From assembly GCA_963921935.1 (NCBI GenBank), contig OY998180.1:209788744-209852743 (forward strand): a stretch of DNA of 64,000 bases, given 5' to 3'. Every line of letters starts with the position of its first letter. The stretch's first letter is position 1. The stretch comes from Galeruca laticollis (taxonomy: Eukaryota; Arthropoda; Insecta; Coleoptera; Chrysomelidae). Below are positions 53,448-64,000 of the stretch, in pieces. The notes beneath the pieces are model-generated. The model saw nothing but the letters and a program-made list of their open reading frames with translations. It had not been told where the DNA came from and did no database searches. The translations under genes and the position numbers were made by a program.

Positions 53448-53477
53448 GGCAGGACAACCTCTGCCGGGTTCAGCTAG
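53448..53477 (+). mobile_element. Helitron-like 3' terminus
   Basis: A GGCAG / CTGCC hairpin (53448-53452, 53461-53465) is followed after eight bases by CTAG (53474-53477) and then T. Helitrons end in a short hairpin and CTRR before a T. No Rep/helicase or TC-start was found in the window. Confidence 0.4.
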
Positions 53478-55097
53478 TAAATATTATAAATCCAATCCAT
53501 TAATATAGTTTCTACTTCTTGTAATGGAGATATTTTAGATATTTCCATGTTCCGTAACTTCGTGTTAGACAAAACTGTATAACATATGTCTCCATGTTGA
53601 TTCTTTGGTATTTTTTGTGGATTCTGGTATAGATGTTAGTTAGACCTCTAAACACGAGAGTTTCATATTCTGGCTTCTAGTGCCTTTCCCTCCGTCAAGT
53701 TTAAGCTTCAGCGGACGAACGGTACGTGCTAGAGCTTAGGTATAAACAGATCCGGAATCAGCATGATCTAAGACCCTATCAACGGAGAAAAAATCTCTAG
53801 TCTTTTCTACAGCGTTATTAATTGGACTGGAATTTTTTTTAATATTCTTGTATGTTTCAATATGAACAAAACTTGGTAATTAGTACTGACAAAGCAAACA
53901 TGATAGTAACGCTGCGACGTTGTCTACTACATATAATCTATTTGTGAGGAACAAAAGCTTTTTTGATGGTTAAAAGGGATGCATGTTTTTTATCGCTCCA
54001 AAATGGACGGTAATGTCAATAGTCGTACATATGTTATATATTTCATCAGAAGTAAATTGTGACAGAAGATAAATTCATATTTGAAGATTTTCAATAAAGA
54101 ATAGTTTATGTTGAGTATATCATAAGGTTATTAGAAACATAACCAACATTTAATGAAATATTATACAATAAAACGTGGTATGTGATTGAAAGTGATTCAT
54201 AATATTTTCCGAAGAAAATCTATTTATTGTATTGTTCATTTTCAACATGCATTTGAGAATTGTTTTATGCTGTATTATCATTATGTTGTTATCGGCATGT
54301 GATACCTTGATTGTCTTAATTGAAGCCATGTTAATGTCTGCTCGTTGGATTTGCATTACAAAAATGTAGAACGTTTATCAATTTGTTCGTAATACCTCTT
54401 GACACCTGTTATATAGTTTAAAATATATAATTTATTTCAAAATATGTGCATAAAAACAATATTCGATCTAACATGTAAATGTAAAAAAATGTAAGTGATT
54501 TGCCACAAAATCTGGAATCTCATATCATTTTCCAGTTCAAACCATATCTAATTTGTGAGATTGAGAAAAAAATATCATTTTATATGATACTAAACAGGAA
54601 ATATTGCAGCTTGTATTTTATCAAAACGATGTGGAAAGTTTACCAATTCGTTTGTGAGCTAATCAAGTAGCACCATAGCTACATTCAAAGTGAGCAGAAA
54701 AACATGCTATGAATTACCTATTATATGCGGGCTCTATTGATAATGTTCCGCTAAAATGTATACAACATTCAAATTACTCACCTATCAGTCCAACATAACG
54801 TATCATCTCTGTACCTGAAACAATATTTTTCATTGAATTCTAATATTAAGAATAATATAAAAACATATATTGGCATGTATGTAAAACCTAATTCTTAGGG
54901 CATAACTCGGGAAACGGAGTGTCTCCGAACTAGATACATTAGGGATAATCCTATTTTGAAATATGTAGATTCCATATTTGGCATCTACTACGTTTAATGA
55001 TATTATTAGAATCTCTAGTTTAATATGAGTTCAACCATATTAACACTTGAAGTTTCATGTAATTATCTAGGTAGAAGAGGTAGTTTTAAATAGCCTC
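53478..55097. other. No gene recognised
   Basis: AT-rich spacer before the I-type element; no supported frame. Confidence 0.4.
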
Positions 55098-56117
55098 TCC
55101 ATTCACCCGATTCCACACCCAAAGATTATTATCATTATGGAGAAATTGAAGTTAACAGTCAAATCCTCAAAGCTCGCCGTTTGATCTCACCATCTACTCG
55201 ATTAGTCCTTTCTAACGTATGTCCACCAATCCCTCACAACATTGTAGAACAGAGTCTCAGAGATCTAGGATTATCCCTGATGTCACCTATAACATTTCTC
55301 CGGATTGGAATTTCCCAACCCGAATACAGCCACATATTGAGTTTCCGCAGACAAGTCTTCATACAACCTGCTCCTAACAGCAATAATAGTTCTCCTTTAC
55401 CTGAATCGATTCTCGTATACTATGATAATACTCCATACCGTATTTTCCTTTCTGAAGATAAACGTATGTGCTACAAATGTAAGAAGAATGGTCATATCTC
55501 TGTTAATTGTCACGAGACTGTTATTGAACCTATAGCCGACACTCTGCAAGAACAACCAGTAGAAGATATAATTCCTCAAGCTCAAGAAACTCCCTTGAAT
55601 GTTACAGAACCTATAATCAGCCTTATTCAAGATAACACAATTGAAGATTTAGCCCCTCAATGCCAAGAAATCTCCACCTTAATTAACACCTCCTCGCATA
55701 AGCGGCCTCATTCAGCTATCAGTCCACCGATTCAGTATCCAGCGGAAGAGTTGGAGCCTCCTTTCATCATTCCCATTTTTCAGGCTCAGAAGAAATAGAA
55801 ACCTCAAACACAAATCCAGTCCGTTGAATCCCTGGTTTCTCCTGCCAAACAACTCTTTGAGGACAATTCGTCTAATTTTTCACTGGACTATAGTCAGATT
55901 GTTAGTTTTCTGGAGGACACCTTCGGTTCCCCAAACCCCCTTAGTGTGGCCCGCAGGTATTACTAAGATATATCCAGCACTCACCGAACGTAGCATTAAG
56001 ACCAGAATCACAAAATTGAAAAAGAACATAATGAAACAGCTCAACAGAGAACTAGAAACTGGCTCTAACATCTCAGTGCCCGGAAGCGAAAGTGATATAT
56101 CTCTAGAAACATTCTAA
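55098..56117 (+). pseudogene. I-type ORF1 (gag) with CCHC knuckle
   Basis: The frame reads TPKDYYHYGEIEVNSQILKA, STRLVLSNVCPPIPHNIV, PYRIFLSEDKRMCYKCKK and NGHISVNCHE. CYKCKKNGHISVNC is a C-x2-C-x4-H-x4-C knuckle that binds RNA. The frame passes one stop at about 55796, continues to about 55963, and shifts to a basic helix TERSIKTRITKLKKNIMKQL ending at 56117. Confidence 0.8.
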
Positions 56118-56151
56118 GACCTCCCAACTCCATACATAATCAGAATCATTT

Positions 56152-57421
56152 ATCTTGCAATGAAATATAAATGAGGTATACCCCCCTCTAGAGATGCTGC
56201 AGATGTTGGTAAATGATGAAAAACCCTCAGTTATATGTCTACAGGAGACCAACTTCACCGAAAATCGAAGGTACAATATCAAACACTACGATTCCGTCCA
56301 TAAAACCAGAAACAATCAAATCAGGGCATCAGGAGGGGTAACAATATACACAAAAAGATCCCTTTAGGCTATTGGTAACTAACCTTGAAGCTACGGCAGT
56401 TTTATTGAGAACCCCACAAAAAATGTGCATATGTAACATCAATGTTCCACCAGATACAGAAATTAATATCTATGATTTGGATAACCTGGTAAGACAATTA
56501 CCAAAGCCCTACGTTATCTTGGGCAATTTTAATGCCCACAACCCAACATGGGGTTGTACGTCAACTAACCGGAGAGGCAGAAAACTTGAGACATTCATCA
56601 ACACATCAAATCTCGTACTTCTCAATTCTGACGAAATAACAAGAATAAATATAGCAACCGGCAATCATTCTCCTCTCGATTTGGCACTTTGTCATCCAAA
56701 CCTTTCCAGTACTTTGTCTTGGACTGTCTTATCAGATCCGTACGGCAGTGACCATCTTCCTATTATCTTGGAGCTGATGTGCAAGATACACCGCCTAATT
56801 TTCGCCCCTAGCTGGCGGCTGAAAAATGTTAGCAACGACGACCGGACATGTTATGGAACCTTCATAGAGGCAAGAATACCCAATATACTCAACCGGGTAC
56901 AAGACATCAATCTTCTTGTTGAGGAATTATCTGAGATTACTGTCGAATAAGCAAATGTAGCCATAGGAAAAACAACTCAGGTTACGCATCATCATCCTGC
57001 GCCGTGGTGGAACAAAGAATGCCAAAAAGCAACCAAAGAAAGCAAAAGAGCTTTCAATAGATTGAAAAGGCATCACCTTACCGAGAACAAGATCGAATAC
57101 AAAAGACTTAGAGCTCGTCAAAGGCATATAATAAAACAGAGGAAGCGTACTTCCTGGGCACGATACGTATCGACTTTGAACCACTCCACGCCGATGTCAG
57201 AGGTATGGCAGAAAATCAACAGCATAAAAGGGTCGAGAAGTCATATTGGTATATCATCTGTGATTGAAAATGGAACTTCAATAACAAAAAGTCATGAAAT
57301 TGCCAACATGTTAGCTGACATCTTTCAACAACAATCGAGTAATGCGAATTATGATGCCAATTTTTTACAAATAAAGGAAACAATGGAGACATATCCTCTA
57401 TATCTCGAAGCTGATACGTAG
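56152..57421 (+). pseudogene. I-type ORF2: AP endonuclease and linker
   Basis: ILQ-stop-NINE at the start (the usual Trp codon has become TGA), then VICLQETNF, ASGGVTIYTKR, KPYVILGNFNAHNPTWGC, SPLDLALCHPN and DPYGSDHLPI, which cover the catalytic motifs. GNFNAHN has Asn where GDFNAHN is usual, an active-site change. From 56940 the linker reads PAPWWNKECQKATKESKRAF and VWQKINSIKG to 57419. Confidence 0.8.
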
Positions 57422-57439
57422 AACCCCATCTCTAACATG

Positions 57440-58097
57440 TACCACGTGTAAACTTTTAGAAAAAATACTGAATGCTAGGTTACAGTATTACCTGGAACAA
57501 AACAACCTGATTATTCCCCAACAAAGTGGTTTCCGTAAGAATCGTTCGACCACAGACAATCTAGTGAATCTCCAGTCAGATATACACGAAGCCTTCGCAT
57601 GTCAAGAAAAGCTGATCGCAATATTCTTCGATATACACCGAGCTTTCGATACTGTTTGGAGACGCAAAGTTCTTAATCAGTTGAATCAATGGCGAATTCA
57701 AGGAAATATGCTAGCTTTCACTTACAATTTCTTGAAAAACAGATCTTTCTCGGTGAGAGTCAATGGTACATTTTCGGAAACTAAGTCTCATGCAAATGGC
57801 ACTCCTCAAGGATCCGCTCTTAGTGTGACGCTATTTCTCGTAGCTATTAATGACATTCTGGACTACATTAGAAGGACTGTCAGGGGTACACTATATGCAG
57901 ATGATTTAGTTCTTTACGAATCAGGAAAAAGCATACTCTAAATTCGTACCCATCTTCAGAATGCACTTAACAACCTTCAGTTATGGTCAGAACGCACAGG
58001 ACTCAAGTTCTCGATTACAAAAACAAAATGTGTTCTTTTCTCGAAGAAAACGGAAGATGCTACACCTCCTCTCGAATTGAATAACTACCAACTGTAA
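57440..58097 (+). pseudogene. I-type ORF2: reverse transcriptase
   Basis: CKLLEKILNARLQYYLEQNN, PQQSGFRKNRSTTDNLV, AIFFDIHRAFDTVWRRKVL, GTPQGSALSVTLFLVAINDI and the intact catalytic box LYADDLVLY (about 57893). Then LQLWSERTGLKFSITKTKCV. A deletion between the linker and this block removes the first RT motif. Confidence 0.85.
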
Positions 58098-58130
58098 TTT
58101 GTGGATGAAGTTTACGACGTCCAATAGAAG

Positions 58131-58806
58131 CAAGTATTTACACCGGAGACCTGTATGTCATAGCCAAAGCTCTTGCGCACTGCATTGAATACGAAGATAA
58201 TGTCATCTTTACTGACTCCTTGAGTGCTGTGCAAGGCATTCAACAGGTTTATCCCAGATATGCCCTTCTCCTCATCATTAAATCAGAACTTGCAAAATTA
58301 TCTGAAGCGGGAAAAAGCGTGGAAATTGTGTTGGTTCCATCACATGTAGGAATAGTTGGCAACGAAACTGCTGATACAATAGCCAGAGAAACATGTTCAA
58401 ATCCCCTCTCTCAACTGCTTCACCAAGTGCCACATGATGATTACACTCATACCATCCGGAAACTCACAATGAATACATGGAGGGAAAGATGGCAAACTCT
58501 TGAGAATAATAAGCTCAAAACAATCAATCCCAGCTTGAGCCTCCAGAATTATGGATCATTCTCCCGTAGACACCAAACAATTATAACCCGCCTTAGGATT
58601 GGCCACACTAGATACAGGCACCAGTTTCTACTGAAAAAATAAAACCCCAAAAGATGTGTCACCTGTTACGAAGAACTGAACGTTAAACACAAAATCATGG
58701 AGTGTCCCGACTATAGTGAGGAGAGACTAACAACAGGACTGCCCGAAAAAATTAGTGATGCTTTGAACCCGGATAATAATAATAAGGCTAATATCCTGCG
58801 TGGTTG
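58131..58806 (+). pseudogene. I-type ORF2: RNase H and C-terminal zinc finger
   Basis: SIYTGDLYVIAKALAHC, NVIFTDSLSAVQGIQQ (Asp), VLVPSHVGIVGNETADTIAR (Asp), TWRERWQTLENNKLK and TRLRIGHTRYRHQFLLKK, stop, then CVTCYEELNVKHKIMEC, a C-x2-C-x7-H-x4-C finger. The catalytic Glu position (family AE) reads GD. It begins right after a deletion that joins it to the RT thumb. Confidence 0.8.
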
Positions 58807-58840
58807 ATGCGGTTTCTTTTCTTTGAATAAAAAAAATTAT

Positions 58841-59704
58841 TCTCATTATAAAACTTGAAAAGTGGTGTTTACAAAACTAAATCAGCAAGTTTTACACACT
58901 TAAGATGACTAATTAATTGATTTACATTCAGTTTATTTTTTCACGTGCTACTACTATATTAAATTTCGAAAGGTATTCGAACTTATTAAATTGCTTCTCC
59001 GCGCGATGGACTGGAAACATCATAAAATGTTTTAGATAAAAAGTGTTCACAATTAATACTACAAATCGTGCATAATATAAAATATTTTATGAACTTGAGT
59101 GGTATCCAAGCAAGTGAAGTAAGAAAAAAGAACATGTGTAATGGAAGAAGGCTAGTCAAAATGTAGTTTGGCAATTTGACACCACAAATTATTAAAAATC
59201 TATTACTTTTTCAATATATATATGCAATATTTTCCATCTTATCTATGCACAATGTATTAGTTATATTGTTTATTAATGCTGATAAACATAAGAAAACTTC
59301 CAAACCACTAAAACTTGAAGTAGCACGTCTTATTTCATAATTAAGTACGCCTTTATGTGCCCTAACTCTGGCTCACTACCCATTGTACCTATTTTTATCT
59401 TTCTTTCACGGAGTTTTATTACTTTTCCTTTAGGAATTCATTTTCCTGACCTCCCAATGTCGTAAATAGTAGACCAACCTATATTACCAATTCTATTAGG
59501 AAAATTTAATTTACTTAATCTCTATATACCTTATCGTTTCAAAAGTTTTCGCATTTTGAGTTATAAGGAATTTAATGGAAACAAATATTATCCTGCATCT
59601 ATTTTATCTATTTTTTCTGATAGTTTCAAGGATATATGAAAAAAATTCCCAACATGCACGATGTTTTTCCTAGCCTGTTTAACGTAAGGAAATAAAATGA
59701 TTAA
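58841..59704. other. No gene recognised
   Basis: AT-rich spacer. Confidence 0.4.
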
Positions 59705-59945
59705 ATTAACTTAAGGTGCGGCCTCATTTAATCGCTCGTCGCTCGTTTGCAGCGACAAATCTGGTCACATGATATGTAGCGACAAATCTAAAAATATTAA
59801 GATTTGTCGCTGGAAGAGGAGAGTGGGGAGAGGAGAGTGAGCGGCACTATTAGTAATATGTATGGTGCTTCAACTTCTTTGATTGATTGGTGGAAGCAAT
59901 GGATTCAGGTTAGGTAAGTTTTTTAAAAGATTCAATTGATTAGTA

Positions 59946-61532
59946 AGCCAGATGCACAGAGACATCTTGAAGAAATCTTGAAGACGTCTGTCTTAGACAT
60001 TTTTTATGTCTTGAAAACGACTATTGACGCCTTGCATACGTCTTACAGACATCTTAGCACAGAGACATCTTAAACAAGTCTTAAAGGCGTCTACCTTAGA
60101 AATTGCTTATGTCTCAAAGACATCTGCTGATGCCTTGCATACGTCTTAAAGACATCTTATCACAGAGAAATCTTAAAGAAGTCTTAAAGGCGTGTGTCTT
60201 AGACATTGCTTATGTCTTAAAGACGTCTATTGGCGCCTTGCTTACGTCTTAAAGATATCTTAGTTCCAGTTTTTGTTAAAACTAAAAACGTCTATAATAT
60301 TTTTTAGGTCCAAAACTACTCAAAATGTACGTCTTTTAGACCTTTTGAAGATAAATTTACTTATTTGATAAATATTGAAAATGTATATTTTATTGAATAT
60401 TTTAAAATAAACAAGCTATAAAACAAATTGATTTTGAAAAATGAACATCAAATGTTTACCTAATCATTAATTTTTTAATGAACAAAGAAGTAAGTGTTAA
60501 TCTTAATTCTTCAGATAAGTAAGTCCACATTTTAAGTGTAAATTCCAGAAATAAAAGTAATTAATTTTTTATTAGCTTCCTTTTATATTTGTATTTATAA
60601 AGCTGTATATATAAATTTTGTATATATGTACAATAAATGCATATATTGAAGCCTTATATACACGCTTATAGCTTTTTTAAGGCATTCACTTTTCTATCAG
60701 TTGCTATCCAGAGTCACACTTGAATGGAAGTTTCTACTTAGCTTTTGTTTTGACACATTTATGGTTGCTTTTTCTGCAGCAACTACAACAAAATAATAGT
60801 TATTTGCACATTTCTGATAGTAATAGCATTTATTCATCTTTACCTTTTGTAGATATGGCATTTCCATTTATTGTATCAGTAGGTATCAAGTAAATTTTTA
60901 TGAAACACCAAATCGAAAATAAGGATCAATCAATAGACGCAAATAACTTAACCAAAAATATAATTATGGCTGTCAAGTCATGTCACAAAGGACACACTAC
61001 ACGCGGAAATCTCGTAACGAATCGGCTGCTTTCGGAGACAGTTTGTGTTGCGGGAATATTTAAATGTCTTTTAGTCTAATTTTCAAGTTTGGCAGTTCGT
61101 CAAAGTCTCTTATAACCAAAACTGTTAAATAATGAACACGGTACATAAATTAATGAGTTATTTTATCTTTATATAGGTATATGTTTTTGTATGTGATCTC
61201 AAAAAGAATAATTGAAGACGTTTATAAGGTGTATGGGACAGATTTATTTCATGTCATATTGATATAATATAAAACACAATATTAATTAATGTGGGTAGAT
61301 ATTATAAAGTAAATGAGACTGTAATATTTTTTATTAATTCGAGTTGGTGATATCGTGATAATCATTCATTATCAATATGTACATAAGACGTCTCTAAGAT
61401 TTAAAAGTACTATGTTTTAAAGACGCCCAAAAACAGACGTCTTTGAGTCAGCTTTTTTGAGGCTTGAGACGTCCAGAAGAATATAAGGCTCATTATGGAC
61501 ATCTTAAAGATGTCTTGTGCTATCTGGGAAAG
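59946..61532. mobile_element. Inner inverted-repeat element with 103-bp tandem units
   Basis: The left end CCAGATGCACAGAGACATCTT pairs with the right end read on the minus strand, CCAGATAGCACAAGACATCTT. Non-coding; no target duplication seen. Confidence 0.6.
59955..60262. repeat. Three 103-bp tandem units
   Basis: CACAGAGACATCTT-like starts at 59955, 60058 and 60161. Each unit contains several AAGACGTCTT or AGACATCTTA motifs, which are near-palindromic. Confidence 0.85.
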
Positions 61533-61690
61533 TATTGAAATTTACATTTAAACTGATAATATTGTTTCTTCATTTTTTCGAGATAATTCACCACGGCGAC
61601 TTGTCGCTACTTTTTTGAATCGCGAGAAATTCAAAATAGGGTCACATGACCAGATTTCAAAAATTGATCTATCGTTTTCTTCTATGTCAT

Positions 61691-62578
61691 CTAGGTACGT
61701 AAGTAATTTCTATTAAATTTTAACTATCGTTAGCTTGTGTCTTTAAAGTAACCGTCTAATTGATTGCAATACTTTTAGAGGTTGAATTTAAGTAGGTCTT
61801 AAAGCGTATAGCGAACGGCCAATCAATGAGACATTGCAGTAAGATATCTTGACAAGTTAAAAGAAATCAACTTCTTTAATCCCATTGTAGTATAAAAATC
61901 ATTTATCTTCGAGCTTTGAATAAACGAAGACTGCGTATAAAAATGACATTGTTTATCGGTGTGCGTTGTATTCACTGGCCCGTCCGTCCTCTGTCAATCG
62001 AAATCACAGACGTTCGTTTTAGGGGGGGATACGGTACTTATTTACAAGAATATTTTAAATAATGACTTGTATATATAAATATAATGATTTGTGATTTATT
62101 GTCAATCAAAATGTTCTTTCATAAATAGTTGACAACACTGAATAAATAAATGTTTAAGAAATATTAAGTCGTCTAGTTTGACATAGTCATAGACATAAAA
62201 TTGTAAGCAACTGTCAGCAAAACCGTAAGCGTATTTGGGATACTAATGGCAAATATTTTAAGAAGAAAATTATTCTTAAGGTTAATACATTCTTCTTTCT
62301 TCTAAATTTAAATATTTCATTTGTTAGCAATCGTAATGTTAGTGCTCATTAGTGTGATTGTTTTTATTCATAATTTATAATAGGTAGGTAATATTTTTTG
62401 GAAATACACTCATTGAAAAAAGTCTCTGTTTATGTATTTAATCGCGAAATGCAATTAGTAAATGTAATATGATATCCGTAATTGAACTTAATGTGTATTG
62501 AAATCACGCATTGAAACTGTTCGTCAGCATCAATAGCATTATAGATAATTTTTTTGGAACCTTCTGCTCAAAACCATA
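61691..62578. other. No gene recognised
   Basis: AT-rich, except a purine run AGGGGGGG at 62022-62029 without LTR-like context. Confidence 0.4.
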
Positions 62579-62760
62579 TACAATTGAATTATTGAATATT
62601 TACCCGTGCGTCATTCATATCTGATAACATTACCGACAAATGTCAAATTATTTTGTTTTGTGCTTAACTATTAATAGAAAGAGATGCCACTTAATAATTA
62701 TGTCGGTTATGTTATCAGATATTAATGACGCACGGGTAAAGATCCAATAATTCAACTGTA
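62579..62760. mobile_element. 182-bp MITE with 60-bp inverted repeats
   Basis: 62579-62638 and 62701-62760 are inverse copies with about six mismatches; both contain TTTACCCGTGCGTCATT and ATATCTGATAACAT. Ends are TACA...TGTA. The loop is about 62 bases. Confidence 0.85.
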
Positions 62761-62790
62761 CTTTGACACTAATTGTAGAAATTAGAATAT

Positions 62791-62793
<3 letters not shown>

Positions 62794-62829
<36 letters not shown>
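62794..62829. repeat. (TA)n microsatellite
   Basis: About 36 bases of TA next to the start of a Tc1-like element. Confidence 0.95.
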
Positions 62830-62832
<3 letters not shown>

Positions 62833-63326
62833 GGTGTTCATTTTAGGACTTCCCACCCTAATTTTCTCGAAATATGTGTATTTAAAAAAAATCCTGAGAC
62901 ACGTCAACAAATATATCGAAGGCGACAACTTTTTATCATAAAGGCAACGCGCCTCCTTTCACCCTCCGCCAGGAGGAGTTGCCAACTTCAAAATCTTAAA
63001 TGGGAAGGGGTATCGAGTTATACCTCATTTTAAAGGTCTTTTTAATCTCTACACGTCGGCTTCTGTTTTTTTTTTAATTGATGGATTCGTTGTCGAAATA
63101 TTTAGGAAAATCTGTTTGCTGCTTCGTACCATTAAAATAAAAACTGCAATTGTTTGTTTTGTTATTCCTTTCAACTTTTTTGTATAAAAAAAGGCAAAAA
63201 AATGTTTTTAATAGAGAAAATAAAAGACATGATACCTAATGAATTGTTTACCATACTTACCAGTTGTGTGAAAAAGCAATTTATTAAAAATGGTTTACAC
63301 TTTAGCTGAAAAAGTTGAAATAGTGT
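62830..63326 (+). mobile_element. Tc1/mariner-type element, 5' end and transposase start
   Basis: CAGGGTGTTCATTTTAGGAC directly after TA is a typical Tc1/mariner-type terminus. At about 63289 an ATG opens MVYTLAEKVEIVL, the usual first helix of an IS630/Tc1-like transposase, which stops being recognisable after 13 codons where repeat family A begins. Confidence 0.5.
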
Positions 63327-64000
63327 TAAGAGGGGCCTCCTCACAGGTATATAAACCTGAAAACCTACACAATACTAGTTACTAATTTAGTAATTATTTG
63401 GTTCAAAATATTTACGATAGATGTCAATAGTAGTACTGAATCGGCTTTTACTTATTCAACATATTTTCTCTCTCTGTCTTTCCACTCTTGACGGTTCAAA
63501 GAAACGCATCTCTGTTCGAATGTTTTGATTTCAAATATTTCGACTTATTGTGAGCACAGAAACCTTATCCCTGTTTTTTATGTTGCATCCAAACCACAGT
63601 ACACCTGTGCATAGATAAGAGAATATTATATACACGGATACAAACAAAATTTCCATTTGAGTATAGATTTTTCATTATTTAAGAGTTTCATAAATGTTTT
63701 TGAAAGGAATAAATTGCTAAAAAGTACGTAATCGTATCGACCCGATAACAAAAATTATAGTTATGATAATGTAAATTATCCTGCAATCCGTATTTTTTAA
63801 TTTTAAAAGCTATGTTTGAGGTTATGTTTACTGGATTATTTGATTAATGTGAAAATGTGAGATAAGTAATACTGATGGTTTTTTCTAGTATCATCAAACC
63901 ACCATTCAACATTCTCTTGAAACCTTGTTTTAATGATAATATGGGTTTGTTAGCGAAAAGCGGAAAAAGCTTAATTGAAGTTAAGTGACCTTTGAAGTAT
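63327..64000 (+). repeat. Interspersed repeat family A, copy 2 (runs off the window)
   Basis: Same start, AGAGGGGCCTCCTCACAGG, and order as 42540-43352, with a single copy of the 192-bp unit and an extra segment near 63590-63640. Confidence 0.8.

Larger units (their letters stand above)
55098..58840 (+). mobile_element. I-type non-LTR retrotransposon, degenerate with internal deletions
   Basis: Collinear gag (CCHC), AP endonuclease, RT and RNase H with a final zinc finger, ending in an A-rich tail near 58830. This domain set marks the I/R1-like group. The 5' untranslated region is missing or unrecognised, and two internal deletions (near 57420 and 58100) remove parts of ORF2. Confidence 0.85.
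59705..61690. mobile_element. Outer inverted-repeat element (GCGACAAATC ends)
   Basis: AAATCTGGTCACATGA and GTAGCGACAAATC at 59755-59790 recur inverted near 61590-61655, with differences of one or two bases and a changed spacing. Non-coding; possibly hAT- or Tc1-type and non-autonomous. It encloses the inner element at 59946-61532. Confidence 0.45.

Overview
The window is AT-rich eukaryotic DNA that reads as a repeat-dense intergenic (or long intronic) stretch of an insect genome. The basis is the mix of element families: pogo/Tigger, Tc1-mariner, hAT, Penelope-like, RTE, Jockey, I-type and Ty3/gypsy elements with tRNA-type primer sites, plus (TA)n microsatellites and short spliceosomal introns. 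A beetle or hemipteran would fit, but the order cannot be fixed from sequence alone. No convincing single-copy host gene was found. Almost every coding trace is a broken transposon protein, so frames, stops and insertion boundaries carry most of the information.

Layout. 0-8 kb: Tc1-like and Penelope-like (PLE) fragments, a complete-ended pogo-like element (1239-5203, TA target duplication, GACCGGGTAG inverted repeats) carrying an internal ~175-bp satellite, and a minus-strand PLE. 8.5-10.8 kb: a 5'-truncated RTE retrotransposon flanked by a perfect 47-bp direct repeat. 12.9-15.5 kb: a minus-strand Tc1-like transposase gene with two recognisable introns, split by a fold-back element. 17-18.2 kb: an LTR fragment into whose (TA)n tract a PLE end is inserted. 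18.8-21.8 kb: an internally deleted Ty3/gypsy element whose integrase frame runs on into a macro-domain-like region and a CCCH zinc finger. 21.9-27 kb: a second pogo, two GIY-YIG fragments back to back, and a gag plus LTR of another retrotransposon. 30-32.1 kb: a fold-back element ended by inverted arrays of a ~17-bp GC-rich unit. 32.8-35.5 kb: a second gypsy deletion derivative on the minus strand (SAP-domain gag, protease, start of RT). 35.5-37.3 kb: an unresolved GC-richer block. 39-41.2 kb: a mariner with ~100-bp inverted repeats and a hAT tail. 42.5-49 kb: mostly non-coding repeats. 49-53.5 kb: a THAP fragment, a Tigger transposase split by a Jockey-type retrotransposon, a hAT fragment, a PLE and a Helitron-like terminus. 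55.1-58.8 kb: an I-type non-LTR element with gag, endonuclease, RT and RNase H. 59.7-64 kb: nested inverted-repeat elements, a 182-bp MITE, and a Tc1-like 5' end interrupted by a repeat also present at 42.5 kb.

The most unusual item is the macro-domain plus CCCH extension of the gypsy pol frame at 20815-21300. Next come four hammerhead-ribozyme-like cores, three of them in or beside PLE fragments, and the tandem-array fold-back element at 30-32.1 kb. No tRNA, rRNA or CRISPR array was recognised by eye.
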